Below, one piece after another: positions 45,025 to 55,042 of a stretch of 64,000 bases of DNA. The first letter of the stretch is position 1. Each line of letters begins with the position of its first letter. The stretch comes from Paludibacter sp963678465 (GTDB lineage Bacteria > Bacteroidota > Bacteroidia > Bacteroidales > Paludibacteraceae): positions 1,426,001 through 1,490,000 of the forward strand of contig OY782858.1 in assembly GCA_963678465.1 (NCBI GenBank), in the 5' to 3' direction. The notes under the pieces are model-generated. The model saw only the letters and a program-made list of their open reading frames with translations. It did not search any database and was not told the origin of the DNA. A program made the translations under genes and the position numbers.

Positions 45025-45600
45025 CTATTTTCCTTCTACGCGTTCGGGTTTCTTGAGGAATTGTTCTACTTTAATTTTACGTTGCAATTGCATTAATCCG
45101 TAAAACAAAGATTCAGGACGAGGCGGACAGCCGGGCACATAAACATCCACAGGGATGATGGTATCGACACCTTTTACTACGTGATACGAATTAATAAAGG
45201 GACCGCCCGAAATAGCACAACCACCCATGGCCAATACATATTTTGGTTCGGCCATTTGGTCGTACACACGTTTGATAAGTGGAGCCATTTTGTGAACAAT
45301 AGTACCCGAAACCACCATAAGGTCGGCCTGACGTGGACTATTACGCGTTACCTCCATGCCGAAACGTGATATATCGTAGTGCGCTGCTGCTGTAGCCATA
45401 AATTCGATACCACAACAACTTGTGGCAAAAATAAGTGGCCAGATAGAATTGGATCTACCCCAGTTGATCATATCGTCGAGCGTACTGACAACAACATTTA
45501 CACCGTTGGCTTTCAGTTCTTCGACATAGTTTTCGAGGTATTCGTTATCATTGAATTCCTCATTCGGAATACCTTTTATGTGTATATTTTTTACTTCCAT
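45025..45600 (-). CDS. nuoB: NADH-quinone oxidoreductase subunit B ([4Fe-4S] N2)
   Basis: A 191-residue protein from the ATG at 45598-45600. This start is preferred over an ATG 21 bp upstream because AAAGGAG lies about 9 bp before it; it then overlaps nuoA by 10 bp, consistent with translational coupling. The N2 cluster ligands are Cys62, Cys63, Cys128 (GGCAISGG) and Cys158 (VPGCPPRPE). It gives electrons to quinone. The first 45 residues form a longer N-terminal extension than in E. coli. Confidence 0.94.
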   Translation of the reverse strand: MEVKNIHIKGIPNEEFNDNEYLENYVEELKANGVNVVVSTLDDMINWGRSNSIWPLIFATSCCGIEFMATAAAHYDISRFGMEVTRNSPRQADLMVVSGTIVHKMAPLIKRVYDQMAEPKYVLAMGGCAISGGPFINSYHVVKGVDTIIPVDVYVPGCPPRPESLFYGLMQLQRKIKVEQFLKKPERVEGK

Positions 45601-45944
45601 TTTAACACTCCTTTTCTCCATGCGTAGGCTAATCCAAGCCCGAGGATTGATAAGAAAAATAAAATACTAGTCAAGCCCGGCACACCAAGTTCACGCACAA
45701 TAGTAGCCCATGGAAACAAAAATATTGCTTCCACATCGAACATCAAATAAAGAATAGCGTAAAGATAATAACCGGCTTTGAATTGCATCCACGAAGTTCC
45801 GTGGGTTGGAATTCCGCATTCATAGGGTTCGCCCTTCTGAGGGTTGAACGATTTTGGGGATAACAAAATAGCCATTCCCAGTCCACCTACTACCAAAATG
45901 ATTCCTGTCAGAAATACTGCTAAAAACAGTGACAAATTACTCAT
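45591..45944 (-). CDS. nuoA: NADH-quinone oxidoreductase subunit A
   Basis: A 117-residue protein with three membrane helices. Motifs: PKSFNPQKGEPYECGIPTHG (the conserved Cys loop at the quinone site) and FKAGYYLYAILYLMFDVEAI followed by FLFPWA. It is the first gene of the operon; no nuoE, nuoF or nuoG lies before it, and the adjacent upstream gene is a divergent permease. Confidence 0.94.
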   Translation of the reverse strand: MSNLSLFLAVFLTGIILVVGGLGMAILLSPKSFNPQKGEPYECGIPTHGTSWMQFKAGYYLYAILYLMFDVEAIFLFPWATIVRELGVPGLTSILFFLSILGLGLAYAWRKGVLKWK

Positions 45945-46348
45945 AACACCTTTTTGAATTTATAGCTCAAAAAACGCTGCAAAGGAACTACAAAAATTTG
46001 AATCTTTATTCTTTTTTTGCAATTATTTTCTGTCTGATTTTAGCTCACCAATTACATGAACAAAACAAATAAGAATGACATTAATCAGCTAATTTCAAAA
46101 CAGTTAAAAAACACAGATTCTTTTCAAACTAAATCTAAAGAAAAATATTTTGATTTTTTAACTTCTTCATAACTTTGCTGCTGTCAGCAAATCAGACAAT
46201 CATACAGGATTGCTTCACATAAAATTTCAAATTGATCCCAATTATTGCATAAAAAGAAATAAAAAGCATTATTTTTGCACGAAATATATACGAATTAAAA
46301 GCAAAAAACTAATTCAGATTACAAACCGACAACATCCAACACATTCAC
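45945..46348. other. Divergent control region between nuoA and the permease gene
   Basis: A 404-bp AT-rich region with no gene. A TATTTTTG box (46270-46277) with TTG 22 bp upstream (46245-46247) may drive the permease; no exact -7 box for nuoA was found. Confidence 0.4.
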
Positions 46349-47803
46349 ATGTTTAAAAACCTGTTTATAAAGAAAACTTTATTTGAGCTTGAAGCCGAGG
46401 CGCAGCAAAATAATTCATTAAAACGTCATCTCACTGCTATGAATCTTGTGTTGCTAGGCATAGGTTGTGTTATCGGTGCAGGGATATTTGTGTTGACAGG
46501 TTCGGCTGCCGCCATGTATGCAGGCCCGGCCGTTGCCATTTCATTTGCCATATCGGCTGTAGGTTGCATGTTTGCCGGACTCTGCTATGCCGAGTTTGCT
46601 TCCATGATCCCGATTTCGGGAAGCGCTTACACTTATGGCTACGCTACAATGGGTGAGTTTATTGCATGGATCATCGGTTGGGATTTAATTTTGGAGTACC
46701 TCTTCGGTTCGGCCACGGTGGCTGTAGGCTGGAGCGGATATGTAGTAAGTTTGTTCGAGTACTTTAATATACATTTACCTGCTTCCATCAGCCAAAGTCC
46801 GTTTATCTTCGATGCCAACGGTTGGCACACTTCTGGTGCTATTATTAATTTTCCGGCAATATTTATAGTTGGAATAATGACGACATTATTAATCGTTGGG
46901 ATTAAAGAATCAGCCAAACTCAACAATATCATTGTAATTATTAAAGTTGCAGTGATTCTTTTATTTATTGGTTTTGGCATTTCGCACATCGAAGTAAGCA
47001 ACTGGACTCCTTTTATTCCCGAAAACACAGGAACATGGGGACATTTCGGTTGGTCGGGCATCCTGACAGCTTCGGGCGTTATCTTTTTTGCATACATTGG
47101 TTTCGATGCTGTATCCACTGCTTCGCAGGAAGCCATCAACCCAAAGCGCGACATGCCGATAGGCATTTTGGTTTCGCTGGCAGTTTGTACTGTATTATAT
47201 ATCGCTGTAAGTCTTACGCTTACAGGGATTGTAAATTACAAAGATCTGAATGTACCGGCACCAATAGCTATTGCCATTGATAAATTTGGTTCGAACTTGC
47301 TTTGGTTAAGTCCGATCGTAAAATTGGGCGCCATCGCAGGATTGAGTTCGGTAGTCCTCGTTTTGCTAATGGGGCAATCGCGTATTTTCTACATTATGGC
47401 GCACGATGGTTTGCTCTGGAAAAGTTTTGCAAAAGTGCATCCAAAATTCAAAACGCCACACAATGCTACAATAGTTACGGGTTTGTTTTCCGCATTTTTT
47501 GCAGGCTTCTTCCCCATCGGATTATTGGGCGAATTGGTTTCAATCGGCACCTTGCTTGCATTTATAATTGTAAGTCTGGGCATCATTATACTCCGAAAAA
47601 CAGAACCCAATGCCCCCCGTGGATTTCGCACTCCGTGGGTACCTTTTGTTCCAATTATGGGTGCCTTCATTTGTATTATCGAAATGGCATCGCTCCCACT
47701 CGACACCTGGGTACGACTCCTGGTTTGGATGGCCATAGGTTTTGTTATTTACTTTACATATGGCAGAAAACACAGTAAAGCCAGACAAAATTTAAAGCAA
47801 TAA
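46349..47803 (+). CDS. Amino acid permease, APC superfamily (cationic amino acid transporter type)
   Basis: A 484-residue protein with about 12 membrane helices. The unwound helix 1 motif is LLGIGCVIGAGIFVLTGSAA; other CAT-type segments are YAEFASMIPISGSAYTYGYA, GWDLILEYLFGSATVAVGW, SGVIFFAYIGFDAVSTASQE and MGQSRIFYIMAHDGLL. It probably exchanges or imports amino acids over the inner membrane; the substrate cannot be told from sequence alone. The cytoplasmic N-terminus (ELEAEAQQNNSLKRHL) and monocistronic arrangement are typical. Confidence 0.88.
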   Translation: MFKNLFIKKTLFELEAEAQQNNSLKRHLTAMNLVLLGIGCVIGAGIFVLTGSAAAMYAGPAVAISFAISAVGCMFAGLCYAEFASMIPISGSAYTYGYATMGEFIAWIIGWDLILEYLFGSATVAVGWSGYVVSLFEYFNIHLPASISQSPFIFDANGWHTSGAIINFPAIFIVGIMTTLLIVGIKESAKLNNIIVIIKVAVILLFIGFGISHIEVSNWTPFIPENTGTWGHFGWSGILTASGVIFFAYIGFDAVSTASQEAINPKRDMPIGILVSLAVCTVLYIAVSLTLTGIVNYKDLNVPAPIAIAIDKFGSNLLWLSPIVKLGAIAGLSSVVLVLLMGQSRIFYIMAHDGLLWKSFAKVHPKFKTPHNATIVTGLFSAFFAGFFPIGLLGELVSIGTLLAFIIVSLGIIILRKTEPNAPRGFRTPWVPFVPIMGAFICIIEMASLPLDTWVRLLVWMAIGFVIYFTYGRKHSKARQNLKQ

Positions 47804-47843
47804 AAAAGAACGACACTCAAAATCCTCATTCAGTAGTTTTCTC

Positions 47844-48347
47844 TTAGTTCAATCTTATATAAATAAGGTAAGTGTGCAGATTATGAAACAGAGCAAACAA
47901 AACTGCTAACAGATAATACACCCATTTTTCGACATGAAGATTTAAATAGAATTTATCTCCCGAAAGACCGATGCCTGCCAACCACAATAAAGGAGTATAT
48001 GCAGGCGCCATAAAACCGGTCCAACTCCTACTCCAGGTACTTTCGGGGAAATAAATAAGTGCGAGCCACGAAGCAAAGTAGATCAATACGCCGGCCACAT
48101 ATACAGCAAATCCTCTCTTTTGATTTGCTGTCGAAATCCGAAGTGGCATAAAAAACATCATTGCAAATAGTAATATCCTGAAAGCATTCTCACTCATACT
48201 AATGACAGGCGGCACAGCCTTTGCAAATATCTCCGGCTGAAACGCTTGGGGCAATCGCGATGTCAGGAGAATATTCCAGGCAAGTACAGGCAAAACCAGT
48301 AGAAAACAATTGAGAATATATTTTTGAAAAAAGTTGAATTTATGCAT
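47844..48347 (-). CDS. Integral membrane protein, unknown function
   Basis: A 167-residue protein with five hydrophobic segments (about 10-29, 57-74, 82-100, 113-128, 140-160). No family motif is recognised. Notable residues are several Trp and a conserved-looking PVISMSENAFR loop. It is convergent with the permease gene, leaving a gap of 40 bp, and is not part of any operon. Confidence 0.65.
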   Translation of the reverse strand: MHKFNFFQKYILNCFLLVLPVLAWNILLTSRLPQAFQPEIFAKAVPPVISMSENAFRILLFAMMFFMPLRISTANQKRGFAVYVAGVLIYFASWLALIYFPESTWSRSWTGFMAPAYTPLLWLAGIGLSGDKFYLNLHVEKWVYYLLAVLFALFHNLHTYLIYIRLN

Positions 48348-48577
48348 GTGTTTGTTCGAGCGATACAGATCTCGTTTTAAAACTAGGAAATCAATACTTA
48401 AATTGCAAAAATACTGCTTTCAGTTTAACAATCTTGTAGCTATTTCACTAACACTTCACAAATTTTAGAATTTTTAGAAAAAATCAACTATATTTGTTCG
48501 TTAAATAATAAAAACTTATTCTCTGCAATCGGGATTTTTTGTTTTAAAGATAATCACATCAAAAAAAAGAAAGTAAA

Positions 48578-49318
48578 ATGAAGAAAAGTTATGTAAAAAT
48601 GTTTTTTGTGGTCATGCTTTGTATGGTAATTGGTCACACACAGGCTCAGGGACTTAAGGGAGCATTGAACAAAGCCAAAGGAGCAGTAAATAATGTTACC
48701 AACAAAAACGGAACGACTAAAGCGGATGAAAAATCGCAAAACAAAACAGCCAAACCGCTTGCTCCGGAAGTGAAAAATGCAGTTTCTGAAATCAGATCAT
48801 TAACCGGCCTCACACAAGCTGAATTTGATAAAAAAGCCAAAAGCCTGGGTTATACTAAAGCCACTGATGGTACAGGATTATATGGTGGAGGAACTATTTA
48901 CAAATCAAAAACAAATACGCTCTCAATGAAAATGGGAACCCGTGGAGACAATGAACTCAGCTATCAAATAACAAAGTACATTTATAATAAAAAACCAAAT
49001 CTTGCGACAATGAAAGTCAGTTTTCTTAATTTAGGCAAACAATGTACCGACCTGAAAGCCGAATTCGAATATGCAAACATTGAGGAAAGTGGAAAAATAC
49101 TTGGTGGTGTAAGGGCTAAGAATGTTGCCAACCGAAACTCGAAGTTTTTACCGGCCCTGGACAATCTGATCAACGCAAAAAAAGATTTTTTAGCAACAGA
49201 TGAGTATACAGAAGAAGATTATACCTATAAAATCAATTTCTACTTTACAAACATCGACGGATCGGCAATGGTTCAGTTCACAGTGACCGATAATACAATT
49301 GATAGTATGGAAGGATAA
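48578..49318 (+). CDS. Secreted protein, unknown function
   Basis: A 246-residue protein with a signal peptide (1-24, HTQAQ). Residues 25-65 are basic and low in complexity (ALNKAKGAVNNVTNKN). The rest is a folded alpha/beta region with no recognised motif (LTGLTQAEFDKKAKSLGYTK, INFYFTNIDGSAMVQFTVTD). A TATATTTG box (48489-48496) lies 82 bp upstream. The next gene begins 63 bp later on the same strand and may be co-transcribed. Confidence 0.68.
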   Translation: MKKSYVKMFFVVMLCMVIGHTQAQGLKGALNKAKGAVNNVTNKNGTTKADEKSQNKTAKPLAPEVKNAVSEIRSLTGLTQAEFDKKAKSLGYTKATDGTGLYGGGTIYKSKTNTLSMKMGTRGDNELSYQITKYIYNKKPNLATMKVSFLNLGKQCTDLKAEFEYANIEESGKILGGVRAKNVANRNSKFLPALDNLINAKKDFLATDEYTEEDYTYKINFYFTNIDGSAMVQFTVTDNTIDSMEG

Positions 49319-49381
49319 ATTGAAAAGTCCAACTTTTTGAATACGACTAAAAACTGGTAAGTGAATACATCTTTTTGAGTT

Positions 49382-50212
49382 ATGATACTATTAGCTCCCG
49401 ATAGATATTCTGTTTTAGAAAAACAGATCAAAGAAGTGCAGAGAAACGTACTTTTTGCCCGTTCGGTGATTGAAAAACATGTGAGCGGAGTCATTTATGT
49501 AGACAATACAACGGAGCCTCGTACAGCGCTTATTGCTCATCCTTATGGCATGTTGCTGCTTATGGGCGACTCCAACAACATTGACTTCAATGAACGTTTC
49601 AAATCTTATGCGTTCAACACAGCAAAAATCAGAGCTAAACATGAATGGCTGATCACTTCTTCGCCCGAATGGGACAATGTGCTGAACAATTTGTTTGGCG
49701 ATTCACTCATCAATGCGTCGGAAAATACAGAGAAAGAAGCAAGTGGAAAAATTGAATTAAACGGGCGACTGAATTTCAGTTTCAATGTCCGGAAATACGC
49801 TCAATTTGAAAAAAAAACAATTCCGGAACACGATTTAATTGTAAAAACCGATGTGCTCCTCTTCGAACAAATGACCGGAAGCGTTATTCCTCAGAAATTT
49901 TGGGATAACGCCAAAGATTTTGAAGCCAACGGGCGCGGATTTACATTGCTGCACAAGGGAGAAATAGCAGCCACAGTATTCTCAGCATTTGTGCATGAAA
50001 ATTTGCTTGAAATCGGAATTGAAACCGTCGAAAAGTACCGCGGCAATGGGTATGCAGAACTGATATGCTGTAAACTGATTGATGACTGCATCGAAAGGGG
50101 ATTCCTCCCGGTTTGGTCCTGTCGGTCGGAGAATACAGCGTCGGTTCAACTGGCTCGAAAACTTGGATTCGAGACGACCTTATCGTTTCCGTTCTATAGA
50201 TTGAGCGATTAA
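49382..50212 (+). CDS. GNAT-family N-acetyltransferase
   Basis: A 276-residue protein of the 'GNAT acetyltransferase' type, with a long N-terminal domain (1-150) and a C-terminal GNAT fold. The acetyl-CoA loop is VEKYRGNGYAELICCKLIDD (Q/RxxGxG/A: Y-R-G-N-G-Y-A), followed by GFLPVWSCRSENTASVQLAR and KLGFETTLSFPFYRL, the classic motif A and B pattern. The acceptor substrate is unknown. It is downstream of a secreted hypothetical protein. Confidence 0.8.
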   Translation: MILLAPDRYSVLEKQIKEVQRNVLFARSVIEKHVSGVIYVDNTTEPRTALIAHPYGMLLLMGDSNNIDFNERFKSYAFNTAKIRAKHEWLITSSPEWDNVLNNLFGDSLINASENTEKEASGKIELNGRLNFSFNVRKYAQFEKKTIPEHDLIVKTDVLLFEQMTGSVIPQKFWDNAKDFEANGRGFTLLHKGEIAATVFSAFVHENLLEIGIETVEKYRGNGYAELICCKLIDDCIERGFLPVWSCRSENTASVQLARKLGFETTLSFPFYRLSD

Positions 50213-50345
50213 AATATCAAAACACAAAAGGATCAACTTCAGACCCGGTCGACTTGCAATGCTCTAAAACCAATAATATCTGCATTCATTGTCCGAAACA
50301 TGGAAAATGACATTATTGGTTGTAGGACTATTACCATACAACAAA

Positions 50346-51338
50346 TCACATCCATCCGGCTTTGGCAAGATCGTTTATGATTGTATCCATCAATGTATTT
50401 ATCCTCTCATCGGGCGCTTTGTCCATTGTATTTTCTCTGTACCATTTTACAATTTCCTTCGCTCCCTCCCTGAACTGAATCTGCGGATCAAAATCCGGAA
50501 CAAAACTACGGATTTTACTATTATCGAAAATCATACTATGCGTTTTATCGCCGAGCAAACTATCGCCAATTTGCTTATCGTAACGGGCAATTACAGTGGA
50601 CGGTGCATATACCAATTGAGCTTTTACTCCCAGCTCTTCTGCCAGTATCTTGTAGATAGTATTCCACGAAAGCCATTCATCCGAAGTAATGTGAAAGATA
50701 TTGTTAATGGCTTCCTTGTTGCCAAGCAAACCCACCAAACCTACAGCAAAATCTTTATGATGTGTAAGTGTCCACACAGATGAACCATCGCCATGAACGA
50801 CCACAGGCAAGCCCTTCAACATGCGGTGTAAAACGGTATAACCGCCTTCGACCGGTATCAGTGTCTTGCTGTAAGTATGCGAAGGACGTACAATTGTATA
50901 AGGAAAACCATTTTTTAGATAATTTTCGCGCAGGAGCTGCTCACAGGCAATTTTCTTTTGCGAATATTCCCAGACAGGATTATCTGCCGGCGTTTCCTCC
51001 ATTACAGGGAGACTTTCGGGCGGAGTTTGATACACCGAAGCCGAACTTATAAACACAAACTGGTCTGTTTTGCCACTGAATAAATCAATATCCGCCTGTA
51101 TATGTTCCGGCTCGAAGGCAATAAAATCGACAACAGCATCGAACCGATGCCCTTCGAGGGCTTTCCTCGTTTCTTCAATATTACGTATATCGGCAATAAT
51201 TGTTTTAGCGCCACCGACATTATGAATTCCTGCACTTTTACCACGATTCAAATGATACAAATCAATGCCACGACGAATGGCCAACTCCGAACACGCCGAA
51301 CTTATGTTTCCTGTTCCTCCGATAAATAATACTTTCAT
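50346..51338 (-). CDS. NAD-dependent epimerase/dehydratase family protein (extended SDR-like)
   Basis: A 330-residue protein. The nucleotide loop is FIGGTGNISSACSELA (GGTGxIS instead of GxxGxxG), the pattern of atypical extended SDRs. The segment FVFISSASVYQ holds the Ser, and IVRPSHTYSK follows. The expected YxxxK motif is altered (EYSQKKIACE gives YSQKK, that is Y-x-x-x-K is present). A sugar-nucleotide or isoprenoid-type substrate is possible; similar proteins in plants process RNA. It stands alone on the minus strand. Confidence 0.78.
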   Translation of the reverse strand: MKVLFIGGTGNISSACSELAIRRGIDLYHLNRGKSAGIHNVGGAKTIIADIRNIEETRKALEGHRFDAVVDFIAFEPEHIQADIDLFSGKTDQFVFISSASVYQTPPESLPVMEETPADNPVWEYSQKKIACEQLLRENYLKNGFPYTIVRPSHTYSKTLIPVEGGYTVLHRMLKGLPVVVHGDGSSVWTLTHHKDFAVGLVGLLGNKEAINNIFHITSDEWLSWNTIYKILAEELGVKAQLVYAPSTVIARYDKQIGDSLLGDKTHSMIFDNSKIRSFVPDFDPQIQFREGAKEIVKWYRENTMDKAPDERINTLMDTIINDLAKAGWM

Positions 51339-51496
51339 CCTTTTATTTTAATTTTAGCGATTAATAATGGTAGTGGTTTTCTATTGACATAAAACAGACA
51401 AACATAAATATTTAAAACACAAACATAAGAAATAGGATTTATAAATCAATGAAATATTTAATAAATTTTTGAACCAACAGTAAAAGCTCCTTTATC

Positions 51497-51548
51497 AACA
51501 ACAATGGTGAGACATTCAACCTAAGTCAATTGTCTCACCATTGTTGTT
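51497..51548. terminator. Long hairpin after yebC
   Basis: A perfect 18-bp stem, starting AACAACAATGG (51497) and closing at 51548, with a 16-nt loop, lies just after the yebC stop. It has no clear T run on the minus strand, so it may act as an mRNA 3' stabiliser as well as a terminator. Confidence 0.65.
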
Positions 51549-51576
51549 CTAATAACAAAAAAGAAACTAACGATTT

Positions 51577-52290
51577 CTATTCAATCATATTGTGGAATAC
51601 ATTCTGAACATCTTCGTCGTCTTCAATTTTATCAAGCAACTTCATAACCTGTGCTTTTTGCTCATCGTTAAGTTCTTTCATATCGTTAGGGATACGTTCG
51701 AATTCAGCGCTGAAGATTTCGAATCCGTTTTCTTCGAGATATTTCTGAATCGACGAATAAGACTGGAACTCGCCATAAAGAATAATTGAGTCTTCATCCT
51801 CCACCAATTCATCCACACCAAAGTCAATCAGTTCCAGTTCGAGATCTTCTAACGAAACTCCATCCTTAGGTGCAATTTTAAATACACATTTATGATCGAA
51901 AAGGAACTGCAAGCAACCGCTTGTTCCCAACGAACCTCCGTGACGGGTAAGATAACTTCTTATATTAGCAACGGTACGTGTTGGGTTGTCGGTGGCAGTT
52001 TCGATAACAATGGCAATACCATTGGGACCGTAACCTTCGTATACCATTTCTTTGTAATCTGCCTCATCTTTCGAAATTGCTTTTTTAATAGCGCGTTCAA
52101 CATTTTCTTTAGGCATATTTTCCTTCTTCGACTGTTGAATCAAAACTCTTAAACGGGGATTAGTATCGGGTTCAGGGCCACTTTCGCGTGCAGCAATAGT
52201 AATTTGTTTCCCTAATTTTGTGAAAACGCGAGCCATATTACCCCAACGTTTCATTTTTGTAGCTTTTCTGTATTCAAACGCTCTTCCCAT
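51577..52290 (-). CDS. YebC/PmpR family regulatory protein (TACO1 type)
   Basis: A 237-residue protein: MGRAFEYRKATKMKRWGNMA, RVFTKLGKQITIAARESG, then NPRLRVLIQQSKKENMPKEN and KDEADYKEMVYEGYGPNGIA, all strongly conserved in the family. Members bind DNA as regulators or help ribosomes through proline stretches. It has its own consensus promoter and is monocistronic. The acidic C-terminal extension (KIEDDEDVQNVFHNM) is usual. Confidence 0.92.
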   Translation of the reverse strand: MGRAFEYRKATKMKRWGNMARVFTKLGKQITIAARESGPEPDTNPRLRVLIQQSKKENMPKENVERAIKKAISKDEADYKEMVYEGYGPNGIAIVIETATDNPTRTVANIRSYLTRHGGSLGTSGCLQFLFDHKCVFKIAPKDGVSLEDLELELIDFGVDELVEDEDSIILYGEFQSYSSIQKYLEENGFEIFSAEFERIPNDMKELNDEQKAQVMKLLDKIEDDEDVQNVFHNMIE

Positions 52291-52376
52291 GATTTATATA
52301 AATTACTGATTTTACATTTAACGGTTTGTTCTACATTTAGTGCATGTACCGAACAAACTCAGATAGTTTCGGAGCG

Positions 52377-52406
52377 CAAAAGTATTAAAATACAAGCAAA
52401 CAACAA
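52377..52406 (-). promoter_or_regulatory. Promoter of yebC
   Basis: On the minus strand, TTG (52404-52406), 19 bp, TACTTTTG (52377-52384), an exact Bacteroidota consensus. Confidence 0.65.
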
Positions 52407-52436
52407 TCATCTTTCCTTATTTTTTTTCCAACAAAA

Positions 52437-52461
52437 AAGGGAGTTAATGACCAACCCCCTT
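52437..52461 (-). terminator. Terminator after the OmpA/TSP3 gene
   Basis: On the minus strand, AAGGGGGTT pairs with AACTCCCTT (9 bp, one G-T pair) with a 7-nt loop, then TTTTTTGTT. Confidence 0.75.
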
Positions 52462-52482
52462 CTTATTAACTACAAATTTAAG

Positions 52483-54993
52483 TTATTCAAATTTCACTTC
52501 TTCGAAAGTAACAACGAATTCTACGCGACGGTTTTTAGCTTTTCCTTTGGCTGTGGCATTGCTTGCAACAGGTCTGGTATCGCCATATCCTTTGGCTGTA
52601 ATTCGTTTTTCGGCTACATTTTTAGCAATCAAATAATAGCGAACAGCATTGGCACGTTTTTCGGAAAGTATTTGATTCATATCAGCTTTACCTACATTGT
52701 CGGTATGTCCCTGAACTTCGATCAGATAAGTAGGATTATCTATAAGCACCTTTGCAATCTGATTTAAGATGGTGTTCGATTCCTTTTTAATCACATCTTT
52801 ACCGGTTTCGAACTGAATGCCTTGCAATGCTTTCTGGAACAAGGTCCGGATTTCCTTTTTAAGTTCCGGACAGCCATGGTTCGAAGCCACACCTGCAAGT
52901 TTAGGACAATAGTCTAAATAATCATAAATACCATCGCCATCAGTGTCGCGCGGACAGCCGTTTTCATCTACCATACCACGTGCATCAGCCGGTGTATCGG
53001 GACATTTATCCAAATAATCGGCTACGCCATCATTGTCTTTGTCCGATGGACATCCGTTTTTATCAACGAACGCACGGTATTCAGCAGGTGTATTGTTGCA
53101 CAAGTCAAGATAATCTACAACGCCATCACCATCAGAATCGAGTGGGCAGCCATTGGCATCCACCATACCTTTTGCTGCTGCAGGAGTATCAGTACATTGA
53201 TCAAGATAATCAGCCACGCCATCACCATCGGTATCAACAGGGCAACCATTGGAATCTACCGTTACACCATCAGGTGTTGACGGACATTTATCAGCATAAT
53301 CGAAAACACCATCCTTATCGGTATCAACCGGGCATCCTTTTTCATCCACAAAGCCTTTGGCTCCTGCAGGAGAATCCGGACACTGATCCAGATAATCGGC
53401 TACACCATCCTGGTCTGTATCGAGCGGACAACCATTGGCATCCACTTTTCCAATAGCTTCGGCAGGCGTATCCGGACATTTGTCCAAATAATCGGCAACA
53501 CCATCACCATCCGAATCAATCGGACAACCCTTTTTATCTACTTTTACATCAATTGGTGTATCAGGACACAAGTCTTTGCGATCGGACACGCCATCATTGT
53601 CCGAATCTTTTCCCTTTCCCAGGCCAATGCTTCCTCCAAAAGCAATGTTTAAATTGGCATCTTCGATAGGAATATACTGTTTGTTTACTTTAGGAACAAG
53701 ATAATCGGCTGCTATAAACAAATTAATCCAGCTTGGCGACAGATTTATACCCACACCATAACGGTTGAAGTTCTCGTTCGTAACCTCAGCAGTTCCCGAT
53801 AATGTGAACCACGACATCGGTTTCAATGTAAGCGATGCTACTACATCATTTCTTACCTGCGAAGCATATTTAGAGTTACGATAAAGCACACCTACCAAAA
53901 TATCATGATTTTCGTTATTTAAGAAACTGTATTCGGCCGAAACATTTATATTGTACGGTATTTTATCAACCAAATCATCAACAGTTGTCGTTTCTTTGAA
54001 CTTGATAAGTTTCTTTGCATCTTCCTCTATCTGATCCATCTGATCCGAAATGCTATCGCTGTTTACTTCTCTGAAACCTGCGAATGAAAAATTACTGGCA
54101 GCAATTCCTGTTTTAATCGAACTTGCTTTCCATTTAAGCATTCCCAAATCGTTGATACCGGCGGCCAATGTAAGCTTAGGAATTGGTTTATAGCTTACCC
54201 CTAAATCGGCAGCAACTCCATAACCTGCAGGCTTCAATCCTGAAGTACTGAACGAAGGCTGAGTCAAATCATAATACTGTCCATCTTTTTCGAAGCTGAT
54301 CATGTCCGAAACAATCTGCGATTGACCGGTGGCGTTCACACTGTATACGTCATTGTTTAAAGTCACATCAAATTTATCGTATTTAATCCTTTCCGAAGAA
54401 AGACCTACCAATAATTTTGCTGTCAACCCCACTCTGAGTTTCGAATTAATCTCTCTTGAATAACCAAGGGCTATCTGCGCATAATTACTTTGCTCTACCC
54501 AAAGATCTTTCAGATCGAATGTGTTGGTAGGACCTGTCATACCGCTTTTCATCAATCTGAATAATTCCTTTGGAAGATGCATATTCATTTTTTCTTTCAG
54601 CGAGATACCAAAATTCCAGAAACCACTGTTTGAACCATGAAAACCAAACGAAAGCAGATTCAGATTCAACCGTTGATCTACATACGAGAACGGATCCAGT
54701 TTATCGAGAAACAGGGAAGCACCCACGCTTTTGTGCATAAATGTCGTATATTTCAACGTGTTATCCACGGGAGGATAAAGAAATGTATTCAAGCCTACAT
54801 TTGAATTGATACTTAATTCCACTCCACCCAGCACCGGCAATGTAAAATAGCCGGTTTCGGGAGCAAAAGAAGCATTCAGGGTATTGCGCTGACTCCATTC
54901 GTTGAGGAAGTAGAGCGAACGTACATTCTCCTGTGCAAATATATTAATCATCGAAGCGATGAGTATAGTTATCGAAAAAATTACTCTTTTCAT
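52483..54993 (-). CDS. DUF5723-like barrel with eight TSP3 repeats and OmpA domain
   Basis: An 836-residue protein. A signal peptide (1-20, NIFAQ) is followed by a beta-rich domain (about 25-460) like the DUF5723/PorV-type family. Eight thrombospondin type-3 repeats follow (about 465-715), each with a calcium-binding DxDxDGVxDYxDxCPDTP motif and a GCP turn. The C-terminal OmpA domain (about 725-836) has the peptidoglycan-binding pattern GHTDNVGKADMNQILSEKRA and GYGDTRPVASN. It probably links the outer membrane to peptidoglycan through a calcium-stiffened stalk. It starts 49 bp after the large lipoprotein gene, so both form an operon. Confidence 0.85.
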   Translation of the reverse strand: MKRVIFSITILIASMINIFAQENVRSLYFLNEWSQRNTLNASFAPETGYFTLPVLGGVELSINSNVGLNTFLYPPVDNTLKYTTFMHKSVGASLFLDKLDPFSYVDQRLNLNLLSFGFHGSNSGFWNFGISLKEKMNMHLPKELFRLMKSGMTGPTNTFDLKDLWVEQSNYAQIALGYSREINSKLRVGLTAKLLVGLSSERIKYDKFDVTLNNDVYSVNATGQSQIVSDMISFEKDGQYYDLTQPSFSTSGLKPAGYGVAADLGVSYKPIPKLTLAAGINDLGMLKWKASSIKTGIAASNFSFAGFREVNSDSISDQMDQIEEDAKKLIKFKETTTVDDLVDKIPYNINVSAEYSFLNNENHDILVGVLYRNSKYASQVRNDVVASLTLKPMSWFTLSGTAEVTNENFNRYGVGINLSPSWINLFIAADYLVPKVNKQYIPIEDANLNIAFGGSIGLGKGKDSDNDGVSDRKDLCPDTPIDVKVDKKGCPIDSDGDGVADYLDKCPDTPAEAIGKVDANGCPLDTDQDGVADYLDQCPDSPAGAKGFVDEKGCPVDTDKDGVFDYADKCPSTPDGVTVDSNGCPVDTDGDGVADYLDQCTDTPAAAKGMVDANGCPLDSDGDGVVDYLDLCNNTPAEYRAFVDKNGCPSDKDNDGVADYLDKCPDTPADARGMVDENGCPRDTDGDGIYDYLDYCPKLAGVASNHGCPELKKEIRTLFQKALQGIQFETGKDVIKKESNTILNQIAKVLIDNPTYLIEVQGHTDNVGKADMNQILSEKRANAVRYYLIAKNVAEKRITAKGYGDTRPVASNATAKGKAKNRRVEFVVTFEEVKFE

Positions 54994-55042
54994 AAATCTT
55001 TAAATTTATATAGTTAGTATTTTAATGTATAAATAATTAGTT

